Assembly: GCA_022824205.1 (NCBI GenBank)
Contig: JAJEAI010000124.1
Span: 1 to 64,000 of the forward strand
Length of the DNA: 64,000 nt
Source: Candidatus Binatia bacterium
GTDB lineage: Bacteria > Desulfobacterota > Binatia > UBA9968 > JAJDTQ01
Reading direction: 5' to 3'
Below, one piece after another: positions 1 through 7,988 of the stretch. The position numbers were made by a program, and so were the translations under genes. Under the pieces are notes generated by a model, which was given only the letters and a program-made list of their open reading frames with translations, was not told where the DNA came from and did not search any database. The stretch's first letter is position 1, and every line of letters starts with the position of its first letter.

Positions 1-43
1 GCCCTTGAAATTCCAGTTGCTCCAAAATACACTCTGTCATCGT

Positions 44-108
44 GGGACCTCGTTCCTCGACCCGCCAAGTCGTTGATATAATTGCTTTATATCACGAACT
101 GAGGTCCC
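44..108. repeat. Nested inverted repeat downstream of ABC ATPase gene
   Basis: The outer arms GGGACCTC (44-51) and GAGGTCCC (101-108) are perfect complements. Inside them an AT-rich core GATATAA-ttgct-TTATATC (75-93) forms a second perfect 7-bp hairpin. It lies just past the stop of the minus-strand ABC gene. No T-run follows in either direction, so a classic intrinsic terminator is not supported. A transcript-end structure or a regulator site for a gene left of the window is possible. Confidence 0.4.
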
Positions 109-136
109 TCTCCCCACCCTTGGTGAAATATCCGGG

Positions 137-1189
137 CTAGACCGACGGGATCACCCATGCGTCATCCACCGCGATGCGCAGCTTCTCGCCGACGGCCGGC
201 GGCCGCCGGAGCCACAGCCGTACCGGTGTCTTGGCATCGTCAGCCGTCGCCTCCACGGCATAGACGCCGCCGCGATAGCTCGTGCGCCGGACAGTGGCGG
301 CAAAGCCGCGGCCCTCGTCGGGGCGCAGGGCCTCGGGTCGGAGACAGAGCCGCACCGGCCCGTTCGTGGCGTGGCTGCCGGCCCTTACGGTGCACTCATG
401 GCCGAACACCCTTGCGCGGCCACGGCCCTCTACCGGCGCTTCCGTCAGGGTCGCCTCGACGATGACCCCCTCGCCGATGAAGTTCCCTACCATCGGCGTT
501 TCGGGTTCGTCGTAGAGTATTTCGGGCGCCGCCGTCTGCTCGATGTGACCGTCGGACATGACCGCGATGCGGTCTGCCATGGCCATTGCCTCGGCCTGGT
601 CGTGGGTGATGTAGACGATGGTCGTGCGGGTCTTGCGGTGCAGGTCGACGAACTCGCCCTGCATCGCGGCCCGCAGGTGGACGTCGAGATTCGCCAGGGG
701 CTCGTCGAACAGGAGGATCCGCGGTTTCATGACCAGACATCGGGCCAGCGCCACGCGCTGGCGCTGGCCTCCGGAAAGGTCCGCCGGACGGCGCGCCGCC
801 AGACTCTCCAACCCCACGGTGGTGAGAGCGTCGAGGACCGGCCCGCGGCGGTCCCTGGCATTGACGCCGGCGACCCGCAACGGGTAGCCCACGTTGTCAG
901 CCACGCTCATGTGCGGCCACAGCGCATAGGACTGGAAGACGATCCCCACCCGGCGCTGCTCCGGTGGCACGTGGGCGCCGGAGCCCGACATCTCCGTCCC
1001 GTCGAACAGAACGCGGCCCGACGTGGGGCGCTCGAAGCCGGCGATGAGACGCAGGATCGTTGTCTTGCCGCAGCCGGAGGGGCCCAGCAAGGCCAGAAAC
1101 TCGCCGTCCTCCACCGTGAGCGTGACGCCGTCGACGGCCCTGATCGTACCGAAGTCCTTTGACAAGCGCTCCAAGGTCAATTGTGCCAT
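137..1189 (-). CDS. ABC transporter ATP-binding protein, PotA/FbpC/MalK type
   Basis: This is the cytoplasmic ATPase subunit of a solute importer. The 350-residue protein has Walker A GPSGCGKTT (about residues 36-44), a Q-loop near Q86, the signature LSGGQRQRVALAR (138-150), Walker B ILLFDEPLANLD (158-169) and an H-loop ITHDQAEAM. A C-terminal TOBE-like domain (from about residue 240) is typical of the polyamine, iron and sugar importer ATPases. Length and ATG start are normal. Permease and binding-protein genes are not in the window and would lie to the left if the operon continues. The divergent neighbours make putrescine, so a polyamine substrate is a reasonable but unproven guess; ferric iron or sugars are alternatives. 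Confidence 0.85.
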   Translation of the reverse strand: MAQLTLERLSKDFGTIRAVDGVTLTVEDGEFLALLGPSGCGKTTILRLIAGFERPTSGRVLFDGTEMSGSGAHVPPEQRRVGIVFQSYALWPHMSVADNVGYPLRVAGVNARDRRGPVLDALTTVGLESLAARRPADLSGGQRQRVALARCLVMKPRILLFDEPLANLDVHLRAAMQGEFVDLHRKTRTTIVYITHDQAEAMAMADRIAVMSDGHIEQTAAPEILYDEPETPMVGNFIGEGVIVEATLTEAPVEGRGRARVFGHECTVRAGSHATNGPVRLCLRPEALRPDEGRGFAATVRRTSYRGGVYAVEATADDAKTPVRLWLRRPPAVGEKLRIAVDDAWVIPSV

Positions 1190-1255
1190 CGCGTTGCACC
1201 GTTCGGTTGGGCCGACCGCGTTCCCGAAGCATGGAGATAACAGGATATGGGCGAT

Positions 1256-1277
1256 GACGCGACATCAGTGTCGTGTC
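1256..1277. other. Hairpin in divergent intergenic region
   Basis: GACGCGACA and TGTCGTGTC pair over 9 bp (one G-T wobble) around a 4-nt loop, midway between the divergent ABC ATPase and aguB genes. The following TGTCCCGCCAATT resembles the arm of the perfect hairpin at 48460-48499. It may be an operator or a degenerate repeat copy. No convincing promoter was recognised, although GATAAT at 1292-1297 could be a -10 element for aguB. Confidence 0.3.
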
Positions 1278-1385
1278 CCGCCAATTCGTGCGATAATATG
1301 CCGCACCGGACCCTCCGTGGTCGGCTTGTTGAAGGTACCCACGTTTCGTCCGAACCCCTGATCTCTTGGAAGTACGGATTCCGCC

Positions 1386-2267
1386 ATGGCCAATGACCGC
1401 GTGACCGTGGGATTGATCCAGTCCCGGGCGTCCCTGGATCCCCACCGCAACCTCACCGCCACCGCCCGGCGCATTCGGCTGGCCGCCGCGGGCGGCGCCC
1501 GGATCGTGTGCGTCCAGGAACTCTTCCGCTCGCGGTATTTTCCGCGGACCGAGGACACGGAAGCCTTCGCCCTCGCGGAGCCGATTCCCGGGCCCACCAC
1601 CGAGTGTTTCTCTCCGCTGGCGCGGGAGCTGGAGGTGGTGATCGTGGCGTCGGTGTTCGAGGCGCGCGCCCCCGGTGTCTATCACAACACGGCCCTGGTC
1701 ATCGATGCGGACGGGGAGATCCTGGGGCGGTACCGCAAGATGCACGTCCCGGACGACCCCGGTTTCTACGAGAAATTCTACTTCACGCCCGGCGATCTGG
1801 GGTTCCGTACGTTCCGGACCCGCCATGCCCAGGTCGCCGTGCTCATATGCTGGGACCAGTGGTTCCCGGAAGCGGCGCGGCTGGCGGCCCTGGGCGGGGC
1901 GGAGATTCTGTTCTACCCCACGGCCATCGGCTGGGGCGCGGGCGAGACTGCGGCCGCGCGCCGCGCCCAGCTCGAGGCGTGGGAACTGGTGCAACGCTCC
2001 CACGCGGTGACCAACGGCGTTTACGTGGCGGCGGTGAACCGGGTGGGCCGGGAGGACGACGTAACCTTTTGGGGCCGTTCCTTTGTCACGGACCCGTCGG
2101 GCCGGGTGCTGGCGCGCGCCGGCAAGACCAGGCCGGAGACACTGCTGGCCGGTTGCGACCTCGGGGCCATCGCCGAGGCGCGTCACAACTGGCCCTTCCT
2201 GCGCGACCGGCGTATCGATGCCTATCAAGGGCTGACACGGCGCATGCTGGACGACGTCCCGGATTGA
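1386..2267 (+). CDS. aguB: N-carbamoylputrescine amidohydrolase
   Basis: This nitrilase-superfamily enzyme hydrolyses N-carbamoylputrescine to putrescine, CO2 and ammonia. The Glu-Lys-Cys triad is visible: E45 in VCVQELF, K118 in GRYRKMHVPDD and C155 in VLICWDQWFPEAAR. The length of 293 residues matches the plant/bacterial AguB family. The stop lies 6 bp before the start of the agmatine deiminase gene, so the two are almost certainly one operon making putrescine from agmatine. The ATG start is preceded by GGAAG. Other carbon-nitrogen hydrolases look similar, but the aguA neighbour settles the assignment. Confidence 0.93.
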   Translation: MANDRVTVGLIQSRASLDPHRNLTATARRIRLAAAGGARIVCVQELFRSRYFPRTEDTEAFALAEPIPGPTTECFSPLARELEVVIVASVFEARAPGVYHNTALVIDADGEILGRYRKMHVPDDPGFYEKFYFTPGDLGFRTFRTRHAQVAVLICWDQWFPEAARLAALGGAEILFYPTAIGWGAGETAAARRAQLEAWELVQRSHAVTNGVYVAAVNRVGREDDVTFWGRSFVTDPSGRVLARAGKTRPETLLAGCDLGAIAEARHNWPFLRDRRIDAYQGLTRRMLDDVPD

Positions 2268-2273
2268 CGGACG

Positions 2274-3491
2274 ATGGCGGGCGGGAACGAAGAAGTCAGC
2301 GGCCGTGGTACGATGCCGGCCGGCGCGGGGACGGACAGTGACAGGTCCGCGCGCGCCGGGCGTGGCGGTGTCCCGGCTGGAGGCGTGGCGGGCCGCGCGG
2401 CCGCGTCCGAGGGCGCAACGCTCGATCAAGCCGAAACCGCGGACCTGACGGACCCGCGCCGGCAAGGCTACCGGATGCCCGCCGAGTGGGAACCCCATGC
2501 CGCCACCTGGCTTGCCTGGCCCCACAACCTGGACACGTGGCCCCACGACCTCGATGGGGTCCGGCAAACCTGGGTCGAGTTCATCCGCGCGCTGCTCCCC
2601 GGCGAGAGGGTCCACCTGCTCGTGAACGGGGCCGCGGCCGGGAGGGAGGCCGCGACGTGGCTGGAACGCGGCGGCGTTGACCCTGGCGGCGTCACGTTTC
2701 TCCACCTTCCTACGGTCGACGTGTGGATCCGGGACTACGGGCCGACGTTCATCACGCGCGCGGCGCCTTCCGCGGCCTTGGCATTCGTGGACTGGCGTTT
2801 CAATGCCTGGGGGTTGAAGTATCCGGACTACGTGGCCGACGACGCCGTGCCGCGGAAGCTGAACGAGGATTTGAGACTGCCCGCGTTCACGCCGGGAATC
2901 GTGCTCGAAGGAGGCTCCATCGACGTCAACGGCGCCGGCCTCTGCCTCGTCACCGAGGAGTGCCTGCGCAATCCCAACCGCAATCCCGGTCGCGGCCGGG
3001 AGGGTATCGACGCGCTGCTGAAGACAGCGCTGGGCCTCGAGCGCGTGCTCTGGCTGCCCGCGGGCATGGCCGGCGACGATACCGACGGCCACGTCGACAA
3101 CCTCGCGCGCTTCGTGGACCGGGAGACGGTGGTGTGCGTGGTGGAGCCGGACCCCGCGGACGAGAACCACCGGGCGCTCCAGGAGAACCACCGCTGTCTT
3201 GCCGCCGCCGCGGACGCGGCCGGCCGGCGCCTCCGCGTCGTCCCGCTGCCGCAGCCGGACCCGGTGACGGCGGACGGCGCGCGCCTGCCCGCGAGCTATG
3301 CCAACTTCTACATCGCCAACGGCGTGGTGCTGGTACCGCTCTACGGCGGCCCCAGGGACAGGGTCGCGCTGGATACCCTGGCGGACCTGTTCCCCAAGCG
3401 CCGCGTGACCGGCATCGACGCGCGCGCGCTGATCCTGGGCCTGGGCGGCATCCACTGCGTGACCCAGCAGGAACCGGCGGTAACCCGGTGA
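2274..3491 (+). CDS. aguA: Agmatine deiminase
   Basis: The enzyme converts agmatine to N-carbamoylputrescine and ammonia (guanidino-group-modifying fold). Family motifs are YRMPAEWEPHAATWLAWP, VWIRDYGPTF, DDTDGHVDNLARF and the C-terminal GGIHCVTQQEP, where C395 is the expected nucleophile. From the conserved GYRMPAEWEPH onwards the length (about 340 residues) is normal. The first 60-odd residues are a low-complexity Gly/Ala/Arg stretch that does not look like the family, so the true start may lie downstream; an in-frame GTG at 2385 is one candidate, though its spacing from GGAGG is poor. The gene forms an operon with aguB. Confidence 0.92.
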   Translation: MAGGNEEVSGRGTMPAGAGTDSDRSARAGRGGVPAGGVAGRAAASEGATLDQAETADLTDPRRQGYRMPAEWEPHAATWLAWPHNLDTWPHDLDGVRQTWVEFIRALLPGERVHLLVNGAAAGREAATWLERGGVDPGGVTFLHLPTVDVWIRDYGPTFITRAAPSAALAFVDWRFNAWGLKYPDYVADDAVPRKLNEDLRLPAFTPGIVLEGGSIDVNGAGLCLVTEECLRNPNRNPGRGREGIDALLKTALGLERVLWLPAGMAGDDTDGHVDNLARFVDRETVVCVVEPDPADENHRALQENHRCLAAAADAAGRRLRVVPLPQPDPVTADGARLPASYANFYIANGVVLVPLYGGPRDRVALDTLADLFPKRRVTGIDARALILGLGGIHCVTQQEPAVTR

Positions 3492-3578
3492 ACTGGCAGC
3501 TTGACAGCCCGCGCGGGGCTCTCTAGTGTTTTGCCTCGGGGTCGACCAGCAAAGGTATCGGCGCGGCTGGTCGCTGTT

Positions 3579-3827
3579 TCACCAGATCATGCGCGTGACC
3601 CGGTAGTGGGCCTGGACGTACTCCTTGGCCTGGGCTTCGGCGGCCTCGGCCGATGCGGCGCTGAAGCGGAGCGGCAGCCCCTTTCGCGCCAGCACCAGGC
3701 AGGCGTCGTCGAGGCTGGCGCCCCCGATGAGGATGAGGTACGCGGACCACGCACCGGCTTCCTCGACCGAGCGGATCTCGACCCGGACGACGCCGTCGAT
3801 GGAAGGAACGTGAATGTCGAGCTTCAT
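3579..3827 (-). CDS. Small hypothetical protein (82 aa)
   Basis: Family not recognised. The 82-residue product starts MKLDIHVPSIDGVVRVEIRS, has an alternating hydrophobic/charged pattern consistent with a small alpha/beta fold, and contains an Ala/Glu-rich helix (SAASAEAAEAQAKEYVQ). No signal peptide, membrane segment or metal motif is seen. It stands alone on the minus strand between aguA and queF, convergent with aguA. Composition is more protein-like than that of the three overlapping frames in this spot. Function unknown. Confidence 0.55.
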   Translation of the reverse strand: MKLDIHVPSIDGVVRVEIRSVEEAGAWSAYLILIGGASLDDACLVLARKGLPLRFSAASAEAAEAQAKEYVQAHYRVTRMIW

Positions 3828-3899
3828 GCCGGGGCAGTCTGAAGTCCGGGGCGGTCCAAGTCAAGGTCTGTCGTAAATCACCAGTGAAAGGCGAGCACC

Positions 3900-4289
3900 G
3901 TGCCGACGCAACCCAGCAAGGAGCTTCAGACCATCCCCAATCCGCGGCAGGACCGGGACTACGAGGTGGCCATGGAATGTCCCGAGTTCACTTGCGTGTG
4001 TCCCAAGACCGGGCAGCCCGATTTCGCCACCATTCGCATCCGCTACGTTCCCGGTCCCCGCTGCGTCGAGTTGCTGTCGTTGAAGCTCTATCTCTGGTCG
4101 TACCGCGGGGAGGGCGCCTTTCACGAAGACGTCGTGAACCGCATCCTGGACGACTTGGTGGCGGCGTGCGCGCCCAAGTACGCCAGCGTGGAAGGCGACT
4201 TCAACGTCCGGGGCGGCATCCACGCGGTGGTGACGGCGGAGCACGGCGCGCGGCCCGATGGCGCGGGCCGGACCCTCGCCGCGCGGTGA
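3900..4289 (+). CDS. queF: NADPH-dependent 7-cyano-7-deazaguanine reductase
   Basis: QueF reduces preQ0 to preQ1 in queuosine tRNA-modification synthesis. This is the short unimodular form (129 residues). It shows [14 protein letters not shown] with catalytic C34 and D41, and the family motif [14 protein letters not shown] for NADPH binding. The start is GTG, preceded by AAAGG. The stop falls 2 nt before the dnaB ATG, so dnaB is probably read from the same transcript. No preQ1 riboswitch was recognised in the 72 bp upstream. Confidence 0.93.
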   Translation: MPTQPSKELQTIPNPRQDRDYEVAMECPEFTCVCPKTGQPDFATIRIRYVPGPRCVELLSLKLYLWSYRGEGAFHEDVVNRILDDLVAACAPKYASVEGDFNVRGGIHAVVTAEHGARPDGAGRTLAAR

Positions 4290-4291
4290 CC

Positions 4292-5668
4292 ATGGCCGGC
4301 GCAACCGACACCCTGAGCAAGCTCCCGCCCCAGAACCTGGAGGCGGAGGCGTCCATCCTGGGCGGTGTGCTGCTGGACAACGAGGCCATCAACGCCGTCA
4401 TCGAACTGGTCAACCCGGACGACCTCTACCGGGAATCGCACCGCAAGATCTTCCGCGCCATGGTGGCGCTGTGGGACCGCAACGAGCCGGTGGACCTCAT
4501 CACCCTGAGCGACCAACTGAAGAGCATGGGGGAGCTGGAAGCCGCCGGCGGCTCGGCCTATCTCGCGGAGCTCGCGAGCCAGGTGCCCACCGCCGCCAAC
4601 ATCGCCTACTACGCGCGCATCGTCCGGGAAAAGGCCATCCTGCGCCACCTGATCCGCGCATCCACCGACATCGCCACCCGCGGGCTCGAAGAGCGCGGCG
4701 ACGTGGACCTGTTCCTGGACGACGCCGAGAGCGCCATCTTCGACATCGCGGAAAAGCGCATCAGCAAGACCTTCGTCCGCCTCGGCGACGTGATGACGGA
4801 CGCCATCAAGCGGGTGGACGAGCTCTACCACCGCAAGGAGCTGGTCACGGGCGTGGGCACGGGCTACGCGGACCTCGACCGGCTCACCGCGGGCTTTCAA
4901 CCGTCGGACCTGCTTATCGTCGCCGGCCGGCCGGGCATGGGGAAGACGGCCTTCGCTCTCAACATCGCGGTCAACGCCGCGCTCAAGGGCGTCGGCGTCG
5001 CCGTCTTCTCCCTGGAGATGGCCATGGAGCAGCTCGTCCTGCGGATGCTCTGCGCGGAGGCGCGCGTGGACAACGCGCGGCTGCGGACCGGCTACCTCAA
5101 GGACCATGAATTCCCCGCCCTGGTGCAGGCGGCCGGGCGGCTGGCGGAGGCGCCGGTGTACATCGACGATACGCCGGCGGTGACGGTGCTCGAAGTGCGC
5201 GCCAAGACGCGGCGGCTGCTGCGCGACCGAAGTCGGAAGGTCGGCCTGGTGGTCATCGACTACCTGCAGCTCATGCGCGGGCACCGCGACTCGCCGAACC
5301 GTGAGCAGGAGATCTCGGAGATCTCGCGCTCGCTCAAGGCCCTGGCCAAGGAATTGAACGTCCCCGTCGTCGCCCTGTCGCAGCTCAACCGCCGCGTGGA
5401 GGAACGCGGCGACAAGCGCCCGGTGATGGCGGATCTGCGCGAGTCCGGCGCCATCGAGCAGGACGCCGACGTGATCATGTTCGTGTATCGCGAGGACGCC
5501 TACGAAAAGGACCGGACCAAGCACACGGGCGTCGCCCAGATCCTCATCGAAAAGCAGCGCAACGGCCCGGTGGGTACCGTGAAACTCACGTTCCTCAACG
5601 AATACACGCGCTTCGAGGACTACTCGGGACGCGACGACGAGGAGTATCCGGACGCCCAGGAGTACTAG
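4292..5668 (+). CDS. dnaB: Replicative DNA helicase DnaB
   Basis: DnaB is the hexameric 5'-3' helicase of the replication fork. The product (458 aa from this ATG) opens with the DnaB N-terminal domain (LPPQNLEAEASILGGVLLDN). A RecA-like C-terminal domain follows, with Walker A GRPGMGKTAF (about 212-221), Walker B VVIDYLQLM (about 320-328), the VALSQLNR sensor region and the arginine-finger area MADLRESGAIEQDADVI. The ORF track extends it to 3884, but that extension overlaps queF in another frame and has no family similarity; the conserved N-terminus fits the ATG at 4292. No intein is seen. Confidence 0.95.
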   Translation: MAGATDTLSKLPPQNLEAEASILGGVLLDNEAINAVIELVNPDDLYRESHRKIFRAMVALWDRNEPVDLITLSDQLKSMGELEAAGGSAYLAELASQVPTAANIAYYARIVREKAILRHLIRASTDIATRGLEERGDVDLFLDDAESAIFDIAEKRISKTFVRLGDVMTDAIKRVDELYHRKELVTGVGTGYADLDRLTAGFQPSDLLIVAGRPGMGKTAFALNIAVNAALKGVGVAVFSLEMAMEQLVLRMLCAEARVDNARLRTGYLKDHEFPALVQAAGRLAEAPVYIDDTPAVTVLEVRAKTRRLLRDRSRKVGLVVIDYLQLMRGHRDSPNREQEISEISRSLKALAKELNVPVVALSQLNRRVEERGDKRPVMADLRESGAIEQDADVIMFVYREDAYEKDRTKHTGVAQILIEKQRNGPVGTVKLTFLNEYTRFEDYSGRDDEEYPDAQEY

Positions 5669-5715
5669 CACGCTACGGTGGGTACCCGCGGGGGCGACCT
5701 GCGGGTCGCGCCTAC
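5668..5715. repeat. Dispersed hairpin repeat, copy 1
   Basis: GCACGCTACGGTG is followed by a spacer and GGGGCGACCTGCGGGTCGC. The core GCGACC-TGC-GGTCGC can fold into a short hairpin. The same arrangement recurs about 108 bp downstream at 5776-5822, so the dnaB-thiE gap holds a direct repeat of a short palindromic unit. Confidence 0.6.
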
Positions 5716-5775
5716 GGCGGACAGACTTCTGGAGCGGCGCATCGTGACAGGCGATAGCATGTTGCCGGCAACGAG

Positions 5776-5822
5776 GCACGCTACGGTGAATTCCCGTAGG
5801 GGCGACCTGCGGGTCGCCCTAC
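5776..5822. repeat. Dispersed hairpin repeat, copy 2
   Basis: Second copy of the unit at 5668-5715: GCACGCTACGGTG, then GTAGGGGCGACCTGCGGGTCGCCCTAC. Here the palindrome is longer (GTAGGG-CGACC-tgc-GGTCG-CCCTAC with one unpaired base). It sits between the convergent ends of dnaB and thiE and could act as a bidirectional transcript end, though no T-run is present. Confidence 0.6.
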
Positions 5823-5929
5823 CCCGCCACAATCCGATGGCAGCGCAACAGCGTCCTTCCACTCCAGTCGGCTGACGCCTCCCTGCGCTCAGGACGAACG
5901 GTTGCAAGGTCCTTTCTCCGTTCGTTCCT

Positions 5930-6547
5930 TCAACGCCGTCCCAGGATACCTCTCACCCGCGCGGCGACGTCCTCGCCCCGGGTCAGGTAGCTGATCATGG
6001 CGGCGGCGTCGGCGCCGCTCTCCCAGGTCTGCGCCACGTTGTCCGCGGTGATGCCGCCGATGGCAACGATGGGGAGGCGCACGCGGCCTCTCACGGACCG
6101 GAGCATGGCGGGGCCGCGGGAGGCATAGCCGGTCTCCTTGGTGCGGGTCGCGAACATGGGGCCAAAGCCGATGTAGTCGGCGCCCCCCCGCTCGGCTTCC
6201 TCGGCCTGCTCCACGCTGTGGGTGGAGATGCCGATCAAGCGGTGGCCCATGAGCGGCCTGGCCGCTTCCAGCGGCAAATCGTCCTGGCCCAGGTGCACGC
6301 CGTCCGCGCGCGCGGCGAGGGCGACGTCCACGCGGTCGTTGACGATGAACAGGCACCCGGCCCGCTCCGTGCGCTCGCGAACGTCCACGGCCATGCGCAG
6401 GAACTCGCCGGCGGGACCGTCCTTCACCCGCAACTGGAGCATTGAAACGCCCCCCGCGAGCATGGCGTCGACCACTTCCGGCAACGGGCGGCCCCCGGTT
6501 TGGGCCGTATCCACGATGGCGTAAAGGCGTGAGGGCAGTCGGGTCAT
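5930..6547 (-). CDS. thiE: Thiamine-phosphate synthase
   Basis: ThiE joins HMP pyrophosphate to the thiazole phosphate to give thiamine phosphate. The 205-residue TIM barrel shows MLQLRVKD, CLFIVNDRVDVALAARADGVHLGQDD, GADYIGFGPMFATRTK and the phosphate-binding loop LPIVAIGGI. Its ATG overlaps the stop of the upstream NtrC-like regulator by 4 bp (ATGA), so translation is probably coupled to the two-component operon. No TPP riboswitch is seen, and no other thiamine gene is in the window. Confidence 0.93.
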   Translation of the reverse strand: MTRLPSRLYAIVDTAQTGGRPLPEVVDAMLAGGVSMLQLRVKDGPAGEFLRMAVDVRERTERAGCLFIVNDRVDVALAARADGVHLGQDDLPLEAARPLMGHRLIGISTHSVEQAEEAERGGADYIGFGPMFATRTKETGYASRGPAMLRSVRGRVRLPIVAIGGITADNVAQTWESGADAAAMISYLTRGEDVAARVRGILGRR

Positions 6548-7983
6548 GGTTCCCTCTTCACGGTGATGCCCAGGTCCGTGATCTTTTTCCGTAGCGTGTT
6601 GCGGTTGATGCCGAGCATCTGGGCGGCGCGGATCTGGTTGCCGCGGGTTGCCTTGAGGGTCATCTCGATGAGCGGGCGCTCAACGTGTCCCATGATGGTG
6701 GCGTGCAGGTTCTCCACGTGCACGTCGCGCGTGCGCCGGAAGTACTCCTCCAGCCGTCCGCGAATGATCTCTTCGAGCGTCAGGCTGTCGTAGTCCGGCG
6801 CCCTTTCCTGCGGGTTCGACAGGGCGAAGTCCCGCGCCGACAGGATCGGCCCGGGGGAGAGCACGGCGGCGCGGATGAGCACGTTCTCCAGCTCCCGCAC
6901 GTTGCCGGGCCAGTCGTACTGCTGCAGCTCCCTGAGCGCGTCCGCGGACACCCCCGATACCAGCGTGCCCATGTCGTTGTTCACCTTCGCGATGAAGAAG
7001 TCGATGAGGGCCGGCAGGTCGCTGCGCCGGTCCCGGAGGGGCGGGATCTCGATGGGGATGACCTTGAGGCGGAAGTAGAGATCGTCCCGGAACCGTTCCT
7101 CGTGGACGGCCTTCTCCAGGTCCCGGTTGGTGGCCGCCAGCAGCCGGGCGTCCGACCGCAGCAACTCCTTGCCCCCGACGCGCTGGTAGGACCCGTCCTG
7201 CAGCACCCGCAGGAGCTTGGTCTGAAGGTCCAGCGGCAGTTCGCCGATCTCGTCGAGGAACAGCGTCCCCTCGTGAGCCATCTCGAAAGTGCCCAGGCGC
7301 CTTTCCAGGGCGCCGGTGAACGCCCCCCGCTCGTGTCCGAACAGCTCGGACTCGAGCAGGTCGCGCGGGATCGCCGCGCAGTTCACCGGCACGAACGGCT
7401 TGTTCCAGCGCGAGGAATTGTAGTGGAGGGTCTTGGCGACGAGTTCCTTGCCCGTGCCGCTCTCTCCCTGGATCAGGATGGTGGTGTCGGTCCCCGCCAC
7501 CTGTCCGATGGTCTTGAAGACCTCCTGCATGGCGGCGCTGGTGCCGATCATGTTGACGCCGGGCTCGTACTTCTTCTTGACTTCCTCCTTGAGATCGCTC
7601 AGCTCCCGGCTCAGGCGGCGCCGCTCCAGCGCCCGCCCGAGCACCACCATCAGCACGTCCAGGTCGAAGGGCTTGGTGAGGTAGTCGAAGGCGCCGGCCT
7701 TCATGGCGTCGATGGCATTGCGCATGGTGTTCTGCGCGGTCATGACGATGAAGGGCGTCCGCAGGCCGGCTGCCTTGGCGGAACCCAGCAGCGCCAGCCC
7801 CTCCATGTCCGGTAGATGGATGTCCACCAGGGCGGCATCGAAGGCGGACTCGCCCATCAACCGCTCGCCCTCGTGTCCGGTGGTGGCGGCGGCCACCCAG
7901 TAGCCTTCCTTCTCCAGCGCCTTGCGCAGCACGCGGCTCAGGGATTCTTCGTCCTCCACCAGCAGGATGCGCCCCAGTTCCAT
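6544..7983 (-). CDS. Sigma-54-dependent response regulator, NtrC family
   Basis: A two-component activator of sigma-54 promoters, 479 residues from the ATG at 7983. Domains: receiver (1-120) with phospho-acceptor D54 in ALVDIHLPD and conserved K in YLTKPF; AAA+ domain with Walker A GESGTGKE (173-180), the sigma-54-contacting GAFTGA loop (220-225) and Walker B LFLDEIGELP; Fis-type helix-turn-helix at the end (IRAAQMLGINRNTLRKKI). The ORF track extends to 8190, inside the kinase gene; the ATG at 7983 fits the receiver start. The sensor kinase gene ends 5 bp upstream, so the two form a pair. The regulated genes are not evident. Confidence 0.92.
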   Translation of the reverse strand: MELGRILLVEDEESLSRVLRKALEKEGYWVAAATTGHEGERLMGESAFDAALVDIHLPDMEGLALLGSAKAAGLRTPFIVMTAQNTMRNAIDAMKAGAFDYLTKPFDLDVLMVVLGRALERRRLSRELSDLKEEVKKKYEPGVNMIGTSAAMQEVFKTIGQVAGTDTTILIQGESGTGKELVAKTLHYNSSRWNKPFVPVNCAAIPRDLLESELFGHERGAFTGALERRLGTFEMAHEGTLFLDEIGELPLDLQTKLLRVLQDGSYQRVGGKELLRSDARLLAATNRDLEKAVHEERFRDDLYFRLKVIPIEIPPLRDRRSDLPALIDFFIAKVNNDMGTLVSGVSADALRELQQYDWPGNVRELENVLIRAAVLSPGPILSARDFALSNPQERAPDYDSLTLEEIIRGRLEEYFRRTRDVHVENLHATIMGHVERPLIEMTLKATRGNQIRAAQMLGINRNTLRKKITDLGITVKREP

Positions 7984-7988
7984 GGTGT

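Noticed and set aside
897-3455. 852-aa minus-strand frame opposite aguB/aguA
   Set aside because: GC-driven antisense shadow. It covers two well-supported enzymes on the plus strand and has low-complexity Arg/His/Ala composition with no domain.
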